Shown: piece after piece, positions 6,384 through 18,369 of the stretch
Layout: each line of letters begins with the position of its first letter
Position numbering within the stretch: position 1 is the first letter of the stretch
Assembly (NCBI GenBank): GCA_012524045.1
Contig: JAAYSI010000203.1
Span: forward strand, 1-46,568
DNA from: Peptococcaceae bacterium
Lineage (GTDB): Bacteria; Bacillota; Desulfitobacteriia; Desulfitobacteriales; Syntrophobotulaceae
Length of the DNA stretch: 46,568 bases
Direction: 5' to 3'
The notes under the pieces: generated by a model
The model's database searches: none
What the model saw: the letters and a program-made list of their open reading frames with translations, nothing else
Told to the model about the DNA's origin: nothing
Translations under genes and position numbers: made by a program

Positions 6384-8063
6384 ATGGCATATTTAGCACT
6401 TTATAGGGAGTGGCGGCCAAAATACTTTAAAGATATAGTCGGGCAGGAACATGTTACAGTTACCCTAATTAATGCGTTAAAGCAAGGTAAAGTAGCACAT
6501 GCTTATCTATTTAGCGGGCCGAGAGGTACGGGAAAAACTACAACTGCGAAGATCCTGGGTAAGGCTCTTAATTGTTCGAATAGAGAAGGCGCCGAACCAT
6601 GTAATGAATGCTCTTCCTGTCGGGAAATTGACCAGGGCATGGCTTTAGATGTGCTCGAAATTGATGCTGCATCCAACAGGGGTATCGAGGACATACGCAA
6701 TCTTAGAGAAAATATCAAACTAGCACCGTCAGGTGGTAAGTTTAAGGTCTATATCATTGATGAAGTACATATGCTTTCAAATGAGGCTTTTAATGCCCTG
6801 TTAAAAACTTTGGAGGAACCCCCGGCTAATGTTGTGTTTGTAATGGCCACGACCGAGGCCCATAAGGTTCCGCTTACTATTCTGTCCCGAGTTCAAAGAT
6901 TTGAATTCCATCGGATTTCGGTAGACAGCATTATCAGCCGTCTTAAAGAGGTATGCGCTGAATTAAACAGAGAGGTAGACCCCAAAGCCTTACAAGTAAT
7001 AGCGGTTAAGGCAGAAGGGGGTCTAAGGGACGCCCTAAGTATTCTCGATCAATGCCTGCTTCGGGAAGGGCCAGTCGACATCGAACATGTTTATCAGATA
7101 ATAGGTATGGTCGGAGAAGAGTTCAGTGCTGATTTAGTTGATGCTTTTCTACAAGTAGATTACGGCAAAGTAATTGCCAAGCTTGGGGAAGGGGTCGCTT
7201 TAGGACGTGATCCACGGCAGATAATCAAAGAACTACTGGATTATCTAAGACAGCTCCTTTTGTATCTAGCGGCAGGACAAGAGCCCTTAGTTGCGCCAAA
7301 TATTAAGGAAAAACTGATCGCTCAAGCTCAGAATGCAGGCCTTAACAAAGTACTATCCTGGCTTAATGTCCTTTTAAAAGGGGAGGGTGAGCTGAGGTTT
7401 GCTTCAAACGTGCGTTTAGCGGCCGAACTTATCTTAGTTCAAACTTTGTATGAACAAGACTCTGCTGTCCATGCTGAAGTGAGAGCTCAGGTAAGAACTC
7501 AGACTAAAAGCTCCTCAAAAACTCAAACCTTTATTCAAACTCAAGCTCAAACTAAAACTAAAACTAAAGTTCCGGCCCAAACTAAAGCTAAGACCGAAAA
7601 ACTACCAGAAAGTCTGCCTGATTCTAACCTTTCCGGCGAAGTAAATCAAGCAGAAATTATGGCTGTTCTAACTGAGAAATGGCCTGATATACTGGGAAAA
7701 ATCAAAAAAGAAAAGAGGTCTACCCACGCCTTTCTATTAGAAGGTAGACCGGCAGAAGTCCGAGACAATACTTTATATTTAGTATTTGGTGATAAATTTT
7801 CTTTCCACCGTGATAAGTTTACTCAGCCCGAAAATAAGAATGTCTTAGAAAAAGTTTTAGAGCAAGTCATAGGGACAAAGCTGAATGTATGTAGTTTGCT
7901 GGAGAAAGAATATAATTCTTTAGAACAAAACAGCTCATCCGACGAGCCAAATGTTCAAAACAATGAAAAAACGGAATTATCGAGTGAAGACGACCCGGGT
8001 TTTTGCGTACAGAAAGCGGTAGAGTTTTTTGGCTCTGAACTTGTACAGGTTAAGAAAGATTAG
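6384..8063 (+). CDS. dnaX: DNA polymerase III subunits gamma/tau
   Basis: The clamp-loader ATPase that loads the beta clamp and, as tau, links core polymerases at the fork. Visible features: Walker A GPRGTGKTT at about 45-53, a zinc site with Cys64, Cys73, Cys76 and Cys79, the Walker B box DEVH near 126, and the SRV(Q)RF sensor region near 170. After about residue 370 comes a low-complexity linker rich in Gln, Thr and Lys (nucleotides about 7484-7600), then the tau-type C-terminal domain. I chose ATG 6384, giving MAYLALYREWRP, because it matches the family N-terminus and has AGGTG six bases upstream; an in-frame ATG at 6357 would add nine residues. ybaB and recR follow, the standard order. 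Confidence 0.95.
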   Translation: MAYLALYREWRPKYFKDIVGQEHVTVTLINALKQGKVAHAYLFSGPRGTGKTTTAKILGKALNCSNREGAEPCNECSSCREIDQGMALDVLEIDAASNRGIEDIRNLRENIKLAPSGGKFKVYIIDEVHMLSNEAFNALLKTLEEPPANVVFVMATTEAHKVPLTILSRVQRFEFHRISVDSIISRLKEVCAELNREVDPKALQVIAVKAEGGLRDALSILDQCLLREGPVDIEHVYQIIGMVGEEFSADLVDAFLQVDYGKVIAKLGEGVALGRDPRQIIKELLDYLRQLLLYLAAGQEPLVAPNIKEKLIAQAQNAGLNKVLSWLNVLLKGEGELRFASNVRLAAELILVQTLYEQDSAVHAEVRAQVRTQTKSSSKTQTFIQTQAQTKTKTKVPAQTKAKTEKLPESLPDSNLSGEVNQAEIMAVLTEKWPDILGKIKKEKRSTHAFLLEGRPAEVRDNTLYLVFGDKFSFHRDKFTQPENKNVLEKVLEQVIGTKLNVCSLLEKEYNSLEQNSSSDEPNVQNNEKTELSSEDDPGFCVQKAVEFFGSELVQVKKD

Positions 8064-8111
8064 TAAAATAGTAGTGTTCTGTATGTTATAAATTATAAAG
8101 GAGTGTTTTAT

Positions 8112-8447
8112 ATGGGTTTTAGGCCAGGCGGCGGTATGGGGAATATGAATCAAATAATGAAACAAGCTCAAAAGATGCAAGAAAATATGATGAGAGCTAA
8201 GGAAGAAGTAGAGAAAAAGAGTGTTCAAGCTTCAGCCGGTGGTGGAATGGTCGAAGTGGTTGTAAACGGAAAGATGGAGGTCCTAGAACTAAAGATTAAT
8301 CCTGAGGCAGTTGACCCTGATGACGTTGAAATGCTGGAAGATATGGTTAAGGCTGCGGTAAATGAGGGAATTCGTAATGCTCAAACGATGGTTGAGCAGG
8401 AAATGGCCAAAGTGACCGGTGGCTTTAACATCCCCGGACTATTTTAG
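8112..8447 (+). CDS. YbaB/EbfC-family nucleoid-associated protein
   Basis: A 111-residue protein with a Gly/Met/Gln-rich N-terminus, a helical stretch (about 10-35), and the family core [20 protein letters not shown]. YbaB/EbfC proteins form dimers that bind DNA with little sequence preference and are almost always encoded between dnaX and recR, as here. ATG 8112 has AAGGAG eight bases upstream; the GTG at 8103 lies inside that site. Confidence 0.93.
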   Translation: MGFRPGGGMGNMNQIMKQAQKMQENMMRAKEEVEKKSVQASAGGGMVEVVVNGKMEVLELKINPEAVDPDDVEMLEDMVKAAVNEGIRNAQTMVEQEMAKVTGGFNIPGLF

Positions 8448-8474
8448 GTTGAAGAGCTACATAGGGATTTTGTA

Positions 8475-9071
8475 ATGGATTTTATGTACTATCCTCAGCC
8501 TTTATCCGACTTAATAATAGCTTTTTCCCGTCTGCCCGGGATAGGTCCTAAAACAGCGGGGAGACTGGCTTTTTATCTTCTGGAACATTCCCAAGATGCA
8601 GAAGAGTTAGCGACGGCTATCAAGGCAGCGCTGGCTAATATAAAACAATGTTCGGTCTGTGGGAATTATACGGAAACGGATCCTTGCAAAATATGTTCTT
8701 CGGAACGTCGGGATAAGTCTGTGTTGTGTATTGTTGAACAGCCGAGAGATGTTGTATCTTTAGAAAAAACGGGAGAGTACAAAGGCTTATACCATGTTTT
8801 ACATGGGGTTCTCTCACCGATGGAAGGTGTTGGACCCGATCAGCTTAATCTTTCCGGGCTTTTTCAAAGACTTGAAGGAGTTAAGGAAGTGATTATGGCT
8901 ATAAACCCTTCGGTAGAAGGAGAAGCCACAGCCCTTTATATAGCTAAACTTATAAAACCAGCGGGAATTAAAGTAACCAGAATTGCGCATGGTTTACCGG
9001 TGGGCGGAGATTTGGAATACGCCGATGAAGTAACTATAGCCAGGGCTTTAGAGGGTCGGAGACAGCTCTAG
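8475..9071 (+). CDS. recR: Recombination mediator RecR
   Basis: This 198-residue protein has the RecR architecture: helix-hairpin-helix LPGIGPKTAGRLAFYLL (about 20-36), a C4 zinc finger with Cys59, Cys62, Cys71 and Cys74, and a Toprim domain (about 80-175, including IVEQPRDV and NPSVEGEATA). RecR with RecO and RecF loads RecA on gapped DNA. ATG 8475 has AGGG about eight bases upstream; a second ATG at 8484 would begin MYYPQPLSD. It closes the dnaX-ybaB-recR operon. Confidence 0.96.
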   Translation: MDFMYYPQPLSDLIIAFSRLPGIGPKTAGRLAFYLLEHSQDAEELATAIKAALANIKQCSVCGNYTETDPCKICSSERRDKSVLCIVEQPRDVVSLEKTGEYKGLYHVLHGVLSPMEGVGPDQLNLSGLFQRLEGVKEVIMAINPSVEGEATALYIAKLIKPAGIKVTRIAHGLPVGGDLEYADEVTIARALEGRRQL

Positions 9072-9248
9072 GGCTAGCGGTGTTGTTGGTCACATCAAAT
9101 AAACACCTATCATTTTATAAGTTTTAAAATGAAGTAAATAAAACAGGATTAGAAAACATTAAAATACTTATATGTAGAATGTTAGTCATGGTTCTATAAT
9201 TTCCATTATTTGCATAAAATACATTAGCATAATAATGGGGGAATTTCC

Positions 9249-9503
9249 ATGACCTTAGTATTTTTGGGATTATTTATAATTCTATTGATTTTAGTAGTAA
9301 TAGCGTCTTTAAGGCGGCCAAACAAGCTAATCAAATTGTTTATTCACGTTCTTGGCGGGGTAGTTGGGTTATGGTTAGTGGATTTGCTTTTAAGCGTTTT
9401 TGCTGTAGAGATACCTATAAATGCTTTTACAATTGCTTTAGTAGCCCTTCTCGGTTTTCCCGGAGTCGTAGTACTTACGGTCTTACAACTGATGGGGATT
9501 TAG
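9249..9503 (+). CDS. bofA: Pro-sigma-K processing inhibitor BofA
   Basis: An 84-residue, almost wholly hydrophobic protein with two or three membrane segments and the conserved C-terminal FPGVVVLTVLQL typical of BofA. In Bacillus, BofA sits with SpoIVFA in the outer forespore membrane and holds the intramembrane protease SpoIVFB inactive until engulfment is complete. Location just after recR is conserved in sporulating Firmicutes. Its start is supported by GGGGG eight bases upstream. A separate mother-cell promoter is expected in the 177-base gap after recR, but I see only a weak -10-like CATAAAAT at 9213-9220. Confidence 0.9.
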   Translation: MTLVFLGLFIILLILVVIASLRRPNKLIKLFIHVLGGVVGLWLVDLLLSVFAVEIPINAFTIALVALLGFPGVVVLTVLQLMGI

Positions 9504-9559
9504 TGGAGTAAAAGCAAAAAAATTCAAATTTTACATTGTATCTAGCTTATTAGTAAGGC

Positions 9560-9589
9560 TTGACGAAAAGAAGAGGTAAAGGGTATACT
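9560..9589 (+). promoter_or_regulatory. Promoter upstream of the nifJ leader
   Basis: TTGACG (9560-9565), an 18-base spacer and TATACT (9584-9589). Transcription would start near 9596, directly before the 11-bp stem-loop. Confidence 0.6.
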
Positions 9590-9598
9590 AAAATTACT

Positions 9599-9627
9599 GG
9601 GGAACTATAAGTAGCATATAGTTCCCC
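9599..9627 (+). other. Perfect 11-bp stem-loop at the predicted 5' end of the leader
   Basis: GGGGAACTATA (9599-9609) and TATAGTTCCCC (9617-9627) pair perfectly around a 7-base loop. The following CGGTTTGTT is a poor T tract, so it could be a weak bofA terminator, a 5'-protecting hairpin or a DNA operator. Confidence 0.6.
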
Positions 9628-9766
9628 CGGTTTGTTATGAGGAAGTTGCTTGAATATTTAAAAAATGATTCAGGTTTAAAACTTCTATTTTCTAATGTTT
9701 ACATAGAGTTATAATGGTCTATTCTTGTTAGTTTTTTAATTATTAACTCTATCCTTTAGGCTTTTA

Positions 9767-9897
9767 TTTATCCTTATATACTAAAACAAACATTGTCGTT
9801 GTTCTCTGCTAGGCTATTACATCATAAAAGGGGGTGTAAGGACTTAATTCTTCAAAGAATTTAGGTCGGGAGAACTAACAGCTTATATAAGGATAAA
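9767..9897 (+). ncRNA. Candidate structured leader RNA (three-way junction) before nifJ
   Basis: Nested pairings are visible. P1a: TTTATCCTTATATA (9767-9780) with TATATAAGGATAAA (9884-9897), 14 bp. P1b: GTTGTTCTC (9798-9806) with GAGAAC-T-AAC (9870-9879), 9 bp with one bulge. P2: TTACATC (9817-9823) with GGTGTAA (9833-9839). P3: 9841-9852 with 9855-9867, about 12 bp with one bulge. P2 and P3 sit in the junction closed by P1b, with TGCTAGGCTA as the first junction strand. No known riboswitch consensus was recognised. Confidence 0.5.
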
Positions 9898-9963
9898 GAA
9901 AAGAAACAGCAATATTATGTAACATAATGAATGATGTTGTCCGTGCCAGGTATAATTTTTTAG

Positions 9964-13530
<3,567 letters not shown>

Positions 13531-13579
13531 AAAAGGATCTAGGAAAAAATATATAGGCCAAAATTTGATTCAGTGTTAG

Positions 13580-13616
13580 ATGATGGGGTACCCCAGTTTA
13601 GGGGTACCCTTATCAT
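13580..13616 (+). terminator. Hairpin terminator after nifJ
   Basis: GGGTACCCC (13586-13594) and GGGGTACCC (13601-13609) form a 9-bp stem around AGTTTA, extended by ATGAT/ATCAT outside. The trailing T tract is weak. Confidence 0.6.
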
Positions 13617-13685
13617 ATTCCCGTATTTAGTCAAGTCATTATAGTTTTACGTATATTTGGGCATTACCCGCTCACCACGCGCCGA

Positions 13686-13718
13686 AGCTGTTCACATACT
13701 GCTACAGCTACCTTTTTT
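13686..13718 (+). terminator. Second hairpin plus T6 after nifJ; copy of a dispersed repeat
   Basis: AGCTGT (13686-13691) and ACAGCT (13704-13709) pair around 12 bases, followed by ACC and TTTTTT. A close copy of the hairpin core lies at 27767-27790 without the T tract. Confidence 0.55.
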
Positions 13719-13733
13719 AGATAAAATAAAGTA

Positions 13734-15584
13734 TTAAGGCAGGGGCTGGTTTTCTGCTAAATAATTTAGATAGGAATCGGACAGCGCTAACAGGCTTTTC
13801 ACTCTGTTTTCCTGTTGAAGGAAGAACTCTTTATCTTCATATGGTTTGTGGTTAAAAATATTAAATCCGTATCTGCTGCCAGCCTCGTGGAAATGATTTG
13901 CGGTAATAAGCGTACCCTCCGGATAATAAAAGCGAAAACCGAGTAAATTATCGGAATGATTGAAAATGTCTTGGCCGAAAACAAGTTGTTTATCTAGAGA
14001 AAGCCCTAAGAGGTTAGCTATTGTCGGTAGCAGATCGACTTGACCGCCGACGTTATTTATAGTTTGTGCTTTGAGTCCGGGGATTCTAATTAATAAGGGG
14101 ACGTTTAGACTGTCGAGTTGATCGTGGTCTCTTCCTAACAGCTTGCTTAAAGTATTCTTGTAAAAGGTGTCGGTAGTATTTCTCAAACCAAAATGGTCGC
14201 CGAAAACAACCAGCACAGTATTATCCCATAAACCATGGGCTTTAAGCGCTTGAATAAACTGGCCTAAGGTATAGTCCGTATAATTTACAGCCAAAAAGTA
14301 GTTGCCGAGCAGTGTGCCTTTAATTTCGTCAGGAATTTCAATCCTGTGTTTACTTTCCGGTAAATTATAAGGATGGTGGCTGCTTAAAGTAATTAGGCTA
14401 GCATAAAATTTTTGTCTTTTAGCGTGTAGCTCTTTCAGAATTGGAAATGCTTTGGCAAATAGGACCTGGTCCGAGGAACCCCACCGTCCGATGGGGTCTT
14501 CATCCTGATAAAAAGCTTTGTCATAATATTTGTCAAAACCAAGACAAGGATACAAATTATCTCTATTCCAGAAAGTTACATCATTGGCGTGGAAAGTCAG
14601 GGAAACATAGCCCTGCTCCTTTAATAAACGAGGCAACGAAGGGTATTTAATATTTTTTAATTCCTTAGCAATTGCCCCATCGGCCAGAGGGTATAAGGAA
14701 GTATTAGTTATGAATTCGGCGTCCGAGGTATTACCCTGGCCTATTTGGCTGTAAAAGTAGGGGAAATAAAGACTTTCTTGAACTAAGCTATTTAAATTGG
14801 GGGTTATCTGTTCCCCATCAACTGTAAAATTAATTAAAAAGTTTTCTATGGACTCTAATTGAATTAGAATAATATTTTTGCCTGAAGCCGCTCCAAAATA
14901 TTTTGGCCAAGAAGAGGGCTCGATTTGTTTTAGCCGGTTAATTGTAGCTTGAGTTAATTTATCAGTAGGAGCAAGCTTATCGTGCTTTTTTTGCCAGAAG
15001 GTCAAAAGTTCATAGCCTTGAGTGGTCAGAATTCCTACTTCTCGAGTCATGGCCATTTTGTTGCCTTTATCCGGGTAAAACACGACACTTAGCGAACAAA
15101 CGGTCAGGGCCAGCGCAGTTACTGTAGTGACAGCTTTCTTTTTAAAAAAAGGATCAAATTTTAGATACTTAGCTGATTTTAGAGACTTAGTCGAGAAGTA
15201 ATCAACATAAATCTTGCGGTTTAAAAGTTGCCAAACTAGTAAAATTAGCATATCGACATAAAAGAGCAAATAGATCGGAGAAAAAATTTCAGCTATACTG
15301 GATTTTACTTCACTCAAATAAGTAAGCTGACCTAAAGCCTCCCAGTTCAGAAGCCTACCAAAAAAGCTATAGTACATAATATTGGCAAAACAAAAAGTGC
15401 TGATAAGAAAATTTGCTGTGTGTCGCCATATAGTACGTTCTTTTAAATTTAGCAGCCCCCAGATAATTAGCACAGAGGCGAACTCCAGCAGAAAAATTCG
15501 TACCGTGGTGGTTTCCGGAAACAAGAGCGCTCTCATATAGATAATTTTTAGCAGAAGGATAAGCGGAAACAGGGGCAATTGCAT
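13734..15584 (-). CDS. LtaS-type membrane sulfatase (lipoteichoic acid synthase family)
   Basis: A 616-residue protein with about five N-terminal membrane helices (residues 1-175) and a large extracellular sulfatase-fold domain. Key residues of the LtaS family are visible: NIILIQLES with the metal ligand Glu244, GNTSDAEF with nucleophile Thr286, and the metal-binding VFGDHFG late in the domain. LtaS enzymes polymerise glycerol phosphate from phosphatidylglycerol onto a glycolipid anchor. Relatives (YfnI, YqgS, YvgJ) have primase or related roles, so the exact product is open. It stands alone, convergent to nifJ and divergent from gin. ATG 15584 has AAAGGATAA upstream. Confidence 0.85.
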   Translation of the reverse strand: MQLPLFPLILLLKIIYMRALLFPETTTVRIFLLEFASVLIIWGLLNLKERTIWRHTANFLISTFCFANIMYYSFFGRLLNWEALGQLTYLSEVKSSIAEIFSPIYLLFYVDMLILLVWQLLNRKIYVDYFSTKSLKSAKYLKFDPFFKKKAVTTVTALALTVCSLSVVFYPDKGNKMAMTREVGILTTQGYELLTFWQKKHDKLAPTDKLTQATINRLKQIEPSSWPKYFGAASGKNIILIQLESIENFLINFTVDGEQITPNLNSLVQESLYFPYFYSQIGQGNTSDAEFITNTSLYPLADGAIAKELKNIKYPSLPRLLKEQGYVSLTFHANDVTFWNRDNLYPCLGFDKYYDKAFYQDEDPIGRWGSSDQVLFAKAFPILKELHAKRQKFYASLITLSSHHPYNLPESKHRIEIPDEIKGTLLGNYFLAVNYTDYTLGQFIQALKAHGLWDNTVLVVFGDHFGLRNTTDTFYKNTLSKLLGRDHDQLDSLNVPLLIRIPGLKAQTINNVGGQVDLLPTIANLLGLSLDKQLVFGQDIFNHSDNLLGFRFYYPEGTLITANHFHEAGSRYGFNIFNHKPYEDKEFFLQQENRVKSLLALSDSYLNYLAENQPLP

Positions 15585-15821
15585 TTATCTATTATCCTTT
15601 CCTACATGTTGGCTGGCCCAGGTCTTAATTAGGAGTCAAATTATTTTTATGACTTATAGATAGTAGGTATGTTAATTTATTTTTGAAAAGATAATAGAAA
15701 ATAACTCAAATTACTTTAGAAAAGAGTGTTAAAAAATACTAATCCCCGATTGCTTCGGAAAGAATATAATAAACTGCAGTAATATGCTGTGGAATTCACT
15801 AATAATACGGTGGTGACTTAG

Positions 15822-16052
15822 ATGGACAAAATTTATCCCCGATGTGCAATATGCGACCAAATACCGACCAAAGGGCTTTTTGACGGCTTTAGACTTAATG
15901 GGAGATTTATTTGTTCAGTTTGTGAAAAACGGATAATTACTGCGGAATCAGGGGATATGGAATACCTTAAGAATATGCGCAATATCCGTTTTATTCTCTA
16001 TCCGCATCCACGGACAATAACAGCTAAACAGCCAGCAAGTGTGAAAAAATGA
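15822..16052 (+). CDS. csfB: Anti-sigma factor Gin (CsfB)
   Basis: A 76-residue protein with a zinc ribbon Cys8-x2-Cys11 ... Cys31-x2-Cys34 and the family pattern GLFDGFRLNGRFICSVCE. In Bacillus, Gin is made in the forespore under sigma-F and blocks premature sigma-G activity (and sigma-E in the mother cell). GGTGGTG precedes ATG 15822. A sigma-F-like -10, GGAAAGAATA, lies at 15757-15766, but the -35 match is poor, so that promoter is only suggestive. Gin commonly precedes the Orn/Lys/Arg decarboxylase gene, as here. Confidence 0.88.
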   Translation: MDKIYPRCAICDQIPTKGLFDGFRLNGRFICSVCEKRIITAESGDMEYLKNMRNIRFILYPHPRTITAKQPASVKK

Positions 16053-16098
16053 AAAAATATGTTAAAATAAAATGAAACCCATCTTACGGAGGAGTACA

Positions 16099-17511
16099 GT
16101 GGACTCATTAATCCGGCAACTTTATCATTATTCTGAATTAGGGATGTACTCCTTTCATACACCCGGTCATAAAGGTAGAAGGGATTTACTGGCTCCGGTT
16201 GTTTTTCCGGCTTATGATTTAACGGAGCTTCCGGGCTTGGATATGTTGCATAATCCGCAAGGAGTACTGGCTGAGGTTCAAAAAAAAGCAGCTGCTCTCT
16301 ATAAAGCGGAGGAAACCTTCTTTTTGGTTAACGGCGCTACCTCGGGTAATCAGGCCATGTTTATGGCTCTTCTGCCTGGTGCCAAAGCCAAGAAGGTCCG
16401 CATAGAACGGAAAGCACATCGTTCGGTTATTGGTGCACTAATTCTCTCAGGTCTAACTCCGGAATATATACCCTCAGTTATTCATCCTGATTTTAACCTG
16501 CCTTTAGGATTGGATCTTGCTCAGTTTGCGGATAGCTGGGAACATATTGATGCCGTTCACTTGACCAATCCCAGTTATTACGGTACCGTAAGCGATCTAG
16601 CTTACATTTTACAGCAAAGGGATATACGCAGGCCAAGTTTGCCTGTTTTGGTAGATCAAGCTCACGGTGCACATTTTACCTCAGAGCTTTTTCCCCAAGG
16701 AGCGGTGGAACTGGGGGCGGATCTTGTCGTTCATAGTACACACAAAACCATGGCCGCTCTTACCCAAGCTGCAATGCTGCATGTTCAAGGGTCGCGAATT
16801 AATCGTTTCGTGCTTAGGGATATATTGGGCATTCTCCAGACCTCCAGTCCAAGTTATTTGCTACTGGCTTCGCTGGAAAGAGCCCTTGATACCCAGGAAA
16901 GGTCAGTATGGGATGGTTTATATGAAGAAGTAAAAAAATTACACCAAAAGCTGGACGGACCTCTCCGTATTTTAACCGAGCAAGACTGCGGAAGTTATGG
17001 AATAAAAGAGTTTGATTGGTCTAAAATTTTAGTAAATGTTTCCCCATTAGGGCTTAGTGCCCACGAAGCAGTGGACTTCCTTAGGCATAATTTCAGAATA
17101 GAACCGGAGCTTTGGGATGAATACAATATCTTATTTATGCTGGGTTCAGGAAATAAGCCTGAAGAAGTCAGAGTTTTAACCGGAGCACTTGAAGAATTAG
17201 TCAAGAGATTTCGTTCCAGGATGAGTTCCCGTCCAAAGACTTATAGGGCGGTTAACTCCAGTCCCTTGCCCCCGGTCAGGCTTAGTCCGCGGGAGGCCTG
17301 GTTAAGCAAAAAGAGAAGAATCGCTGTAAAGGAATCTTTGGGAGAGATTGCGGCGGAGACTATTTCCATTTACCCGCCTGGTATTCCGTTGATAGCCAGT
17401 GGCGAAGAAATTACAGAGGAAGTTTTGGCGTGTTTGTTGCAAGCGGATAGCTATAATTGGCAAGGCTGGCAGGGCTTTAACCGTGGGGAAATTATGATAG
17501 TAGATATGTAG
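16099..17511 (+). CDS. Orn/Lys/Arg decarboxylase-family PLP enzyme
   Basis: A fold-type I PLP enzyme with the family N-terminus YSFHTPGHKG, substrate/PLP region NGATSGNQAMFMALLPG, the Asp of LPVLVDQAHGAHF, and the Schiff-base lysine in HSTHKTMAALTQ near residue 216. Members decarboxylate arginine, lysine or ornithine to polyamine precursors; the copy in the gin-holB neighbourhood (YaaO-like) is not assigned a substrate here. I prefer GTG 16099 because GGAGGAG lies at 16088-16094; the ATG at 16072 has no Shine-Dalgarno and would add nine residues. The gene is followed within ten bases by holB; tmk, usually in between, is missing. Confidence 0.88.
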   Translation: MDSLIRQLYHYSELGMYSFHTPGHKGRRDLLAPVVFPAYDLTELPGLDMLHNPQGVLAEVQKKAAALYKAEETFFLVNGATSGNQAMFMALLPGAKAKKVRIERKAHRSVIGALILSGLTPEYIPSVIHPDFNLPLGLDLAQFADSWEHIDAVHLTNPSYYGTVSDLAYILQQRDIRRPSLPVLVDQAHGAHFTSELFPQGAVELGADLVVHSTHKTMAALTQAAMLHVQGSRINRFVLRDILGILQTSSPSYLLLASLERALDTQERSVWDGLYEEVKKLHQKLDGPLRILTEQDCGSYGIKEFDWSKILVNVSPLGLSAHEAVDFLRHNFRIEPELWDEYNILFMLGSGNKPEEVRVLTGALEELVKRFRSRMSSRPKTYRAVNSSPLPPVRLSPREAWLSKKRRIAVKESLGEIAAETISIYPPGIPLIASGEEITEEVLACLLQADSYNWQGWQGFNRGEIMIVDM

Positions 17512-17520
17512 GTGGAAACT

Positions 17521-18369
17521 ATGAACCACAACTTAACCATAATTAAAAACGCTGCTTTAGAAAATAGATTAGCCCATTTGTTGATATTTCATGGCAGTGG
17601 CGGTTTGGAAAGGCAAAAGGCTTTTCGAGAACTGGCGCTCGTGTTAAACTGTAAAGGTGATAATTCTCCTTGCAGGCAGTGCTCTGCTTGTAAAAAAATC
17701 TTAACCGGAAATCATCCGGATGTTCATGTCGTGGAACCACAAAAAACTTCCATCGGTATAGAACAGATAGCTTTGCTGCAACAAAAGCTTTATCGGAAGC
17801 CTTTTGAAGGTAAATATCGGGTTTGCTTAATAGATGAAGCAGATAAATTAACCATTGCCGCAGCCAACGCTCTGTTAAAGGTTGCTGAGGAACCACCGGA
17901 GGCGACAATTATTGTTTTTAGTACAAGCAACGCTGAAGGGATTATTGCTACTTTACGCAGTCGGGCCCAAATAGTATACTTACCCCCACCGAAGCAGGAA
18001 GAATGGGAAATTGGAACTAGGGATCTATATGATCTTAGCGGCGGAGACCCTGATCTCGCTCGTAGCATTGAGCAAATTGGGGTGGAAAAACTAACAGAAT
18101 GGCTTCAACTTTATCTAAAGATAATTGAAACCGGGGATTTTCTCCAAAGTTTTAATTTGTTTCCGCTTGAAAAGGAGGAGAGTATAGTTTTTTTAAAAGC
18201 TTTGACTGTTAAGATAAAACAACTGGTTCTTAGCGGTGAATTAACGGCTGATTATTTGGCCGAACTTAGAAAGACCATGGCTGTAATCAGAAGACAGGTA
18301 AATCATCGTTTAGCGATTGAAGTATTAATGCTTAAACATATACAACTGGGAGGAATAAAAATTGGCTAA
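17521..18369 (+). CDS. holB: DNA polymerase III subunit delta'
   Basis: A clamp-loader subunit of 282 residues, paralogous to DnaX. The P-loop is degenerate (HGSGGLERQK instead of GxxGxGKT), as expected for the non-hydrolysing delta' subunit. A zinc site (CKGDNSPCRQCSAC), DEADKL box (LIDEADKL) and the SRA version of the SRC arginine-finger motif (LRSRAQ) are present. ATG 17521 has TAGGTGG six bases upstream; the stop of the decarboxylase lies within that Shine-Dalgarno. It overlaps ricT by eight bases. Confidence 0.93.
   Translation: MNHNLTIIKNAALENRLAHLLIFHGSGGLERQKAFRELALVLNCKGDNSPCRQCSACKKILTGNHPDVHVVEPQKTSIGIEQIALLQQKLYRKPFEGKYRVCLIDEADKLTIAAANALLKVAEEPPEATIIVFSTSNAEGIIATLRSRAQIVYLPPPKQEEWEIGTRDLYDLSGGDPDLARSIEQIGVEKLTEWLQLYLKIIETGDFLQSFNLFPLEKEESIVFLKALTVKIKQLVLSGELTADYLAELRKTMAVIRRQVNHRLAIEVLMLKHIQLGGIKIG

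Noticed and set aside
7484-7600. Short tandem repeats of ACTCAAACT/AAAACT type
   Set aside because: They lie in frame within dnaX and encode the Gln/Thr/Lys-rich linker, so they are explained by protein composition.
7690-7720. Possible programmed frameshift site in dnaX (A-rich stretch)
   Set aside because: The A-run is not in the phase needed for an A-AAA-AAG slippery heptamer and I see no clear stimulatory Shine-Dalgarno plus hairpin pair.
9637-9714. 25-codon ORF in the nifJ leader
   Set aside because: No Shine-Dalgarno, and it runs into the region forming the 9706-9749 stem-loop; more likely chance.
9951-9956. TATAAT close to the nifJ start as a proximal promoter
   Set aside because: No acceptable -35 at 16-18 bases upstream and no TG extension; TTGTCC lies only 8 bases away.
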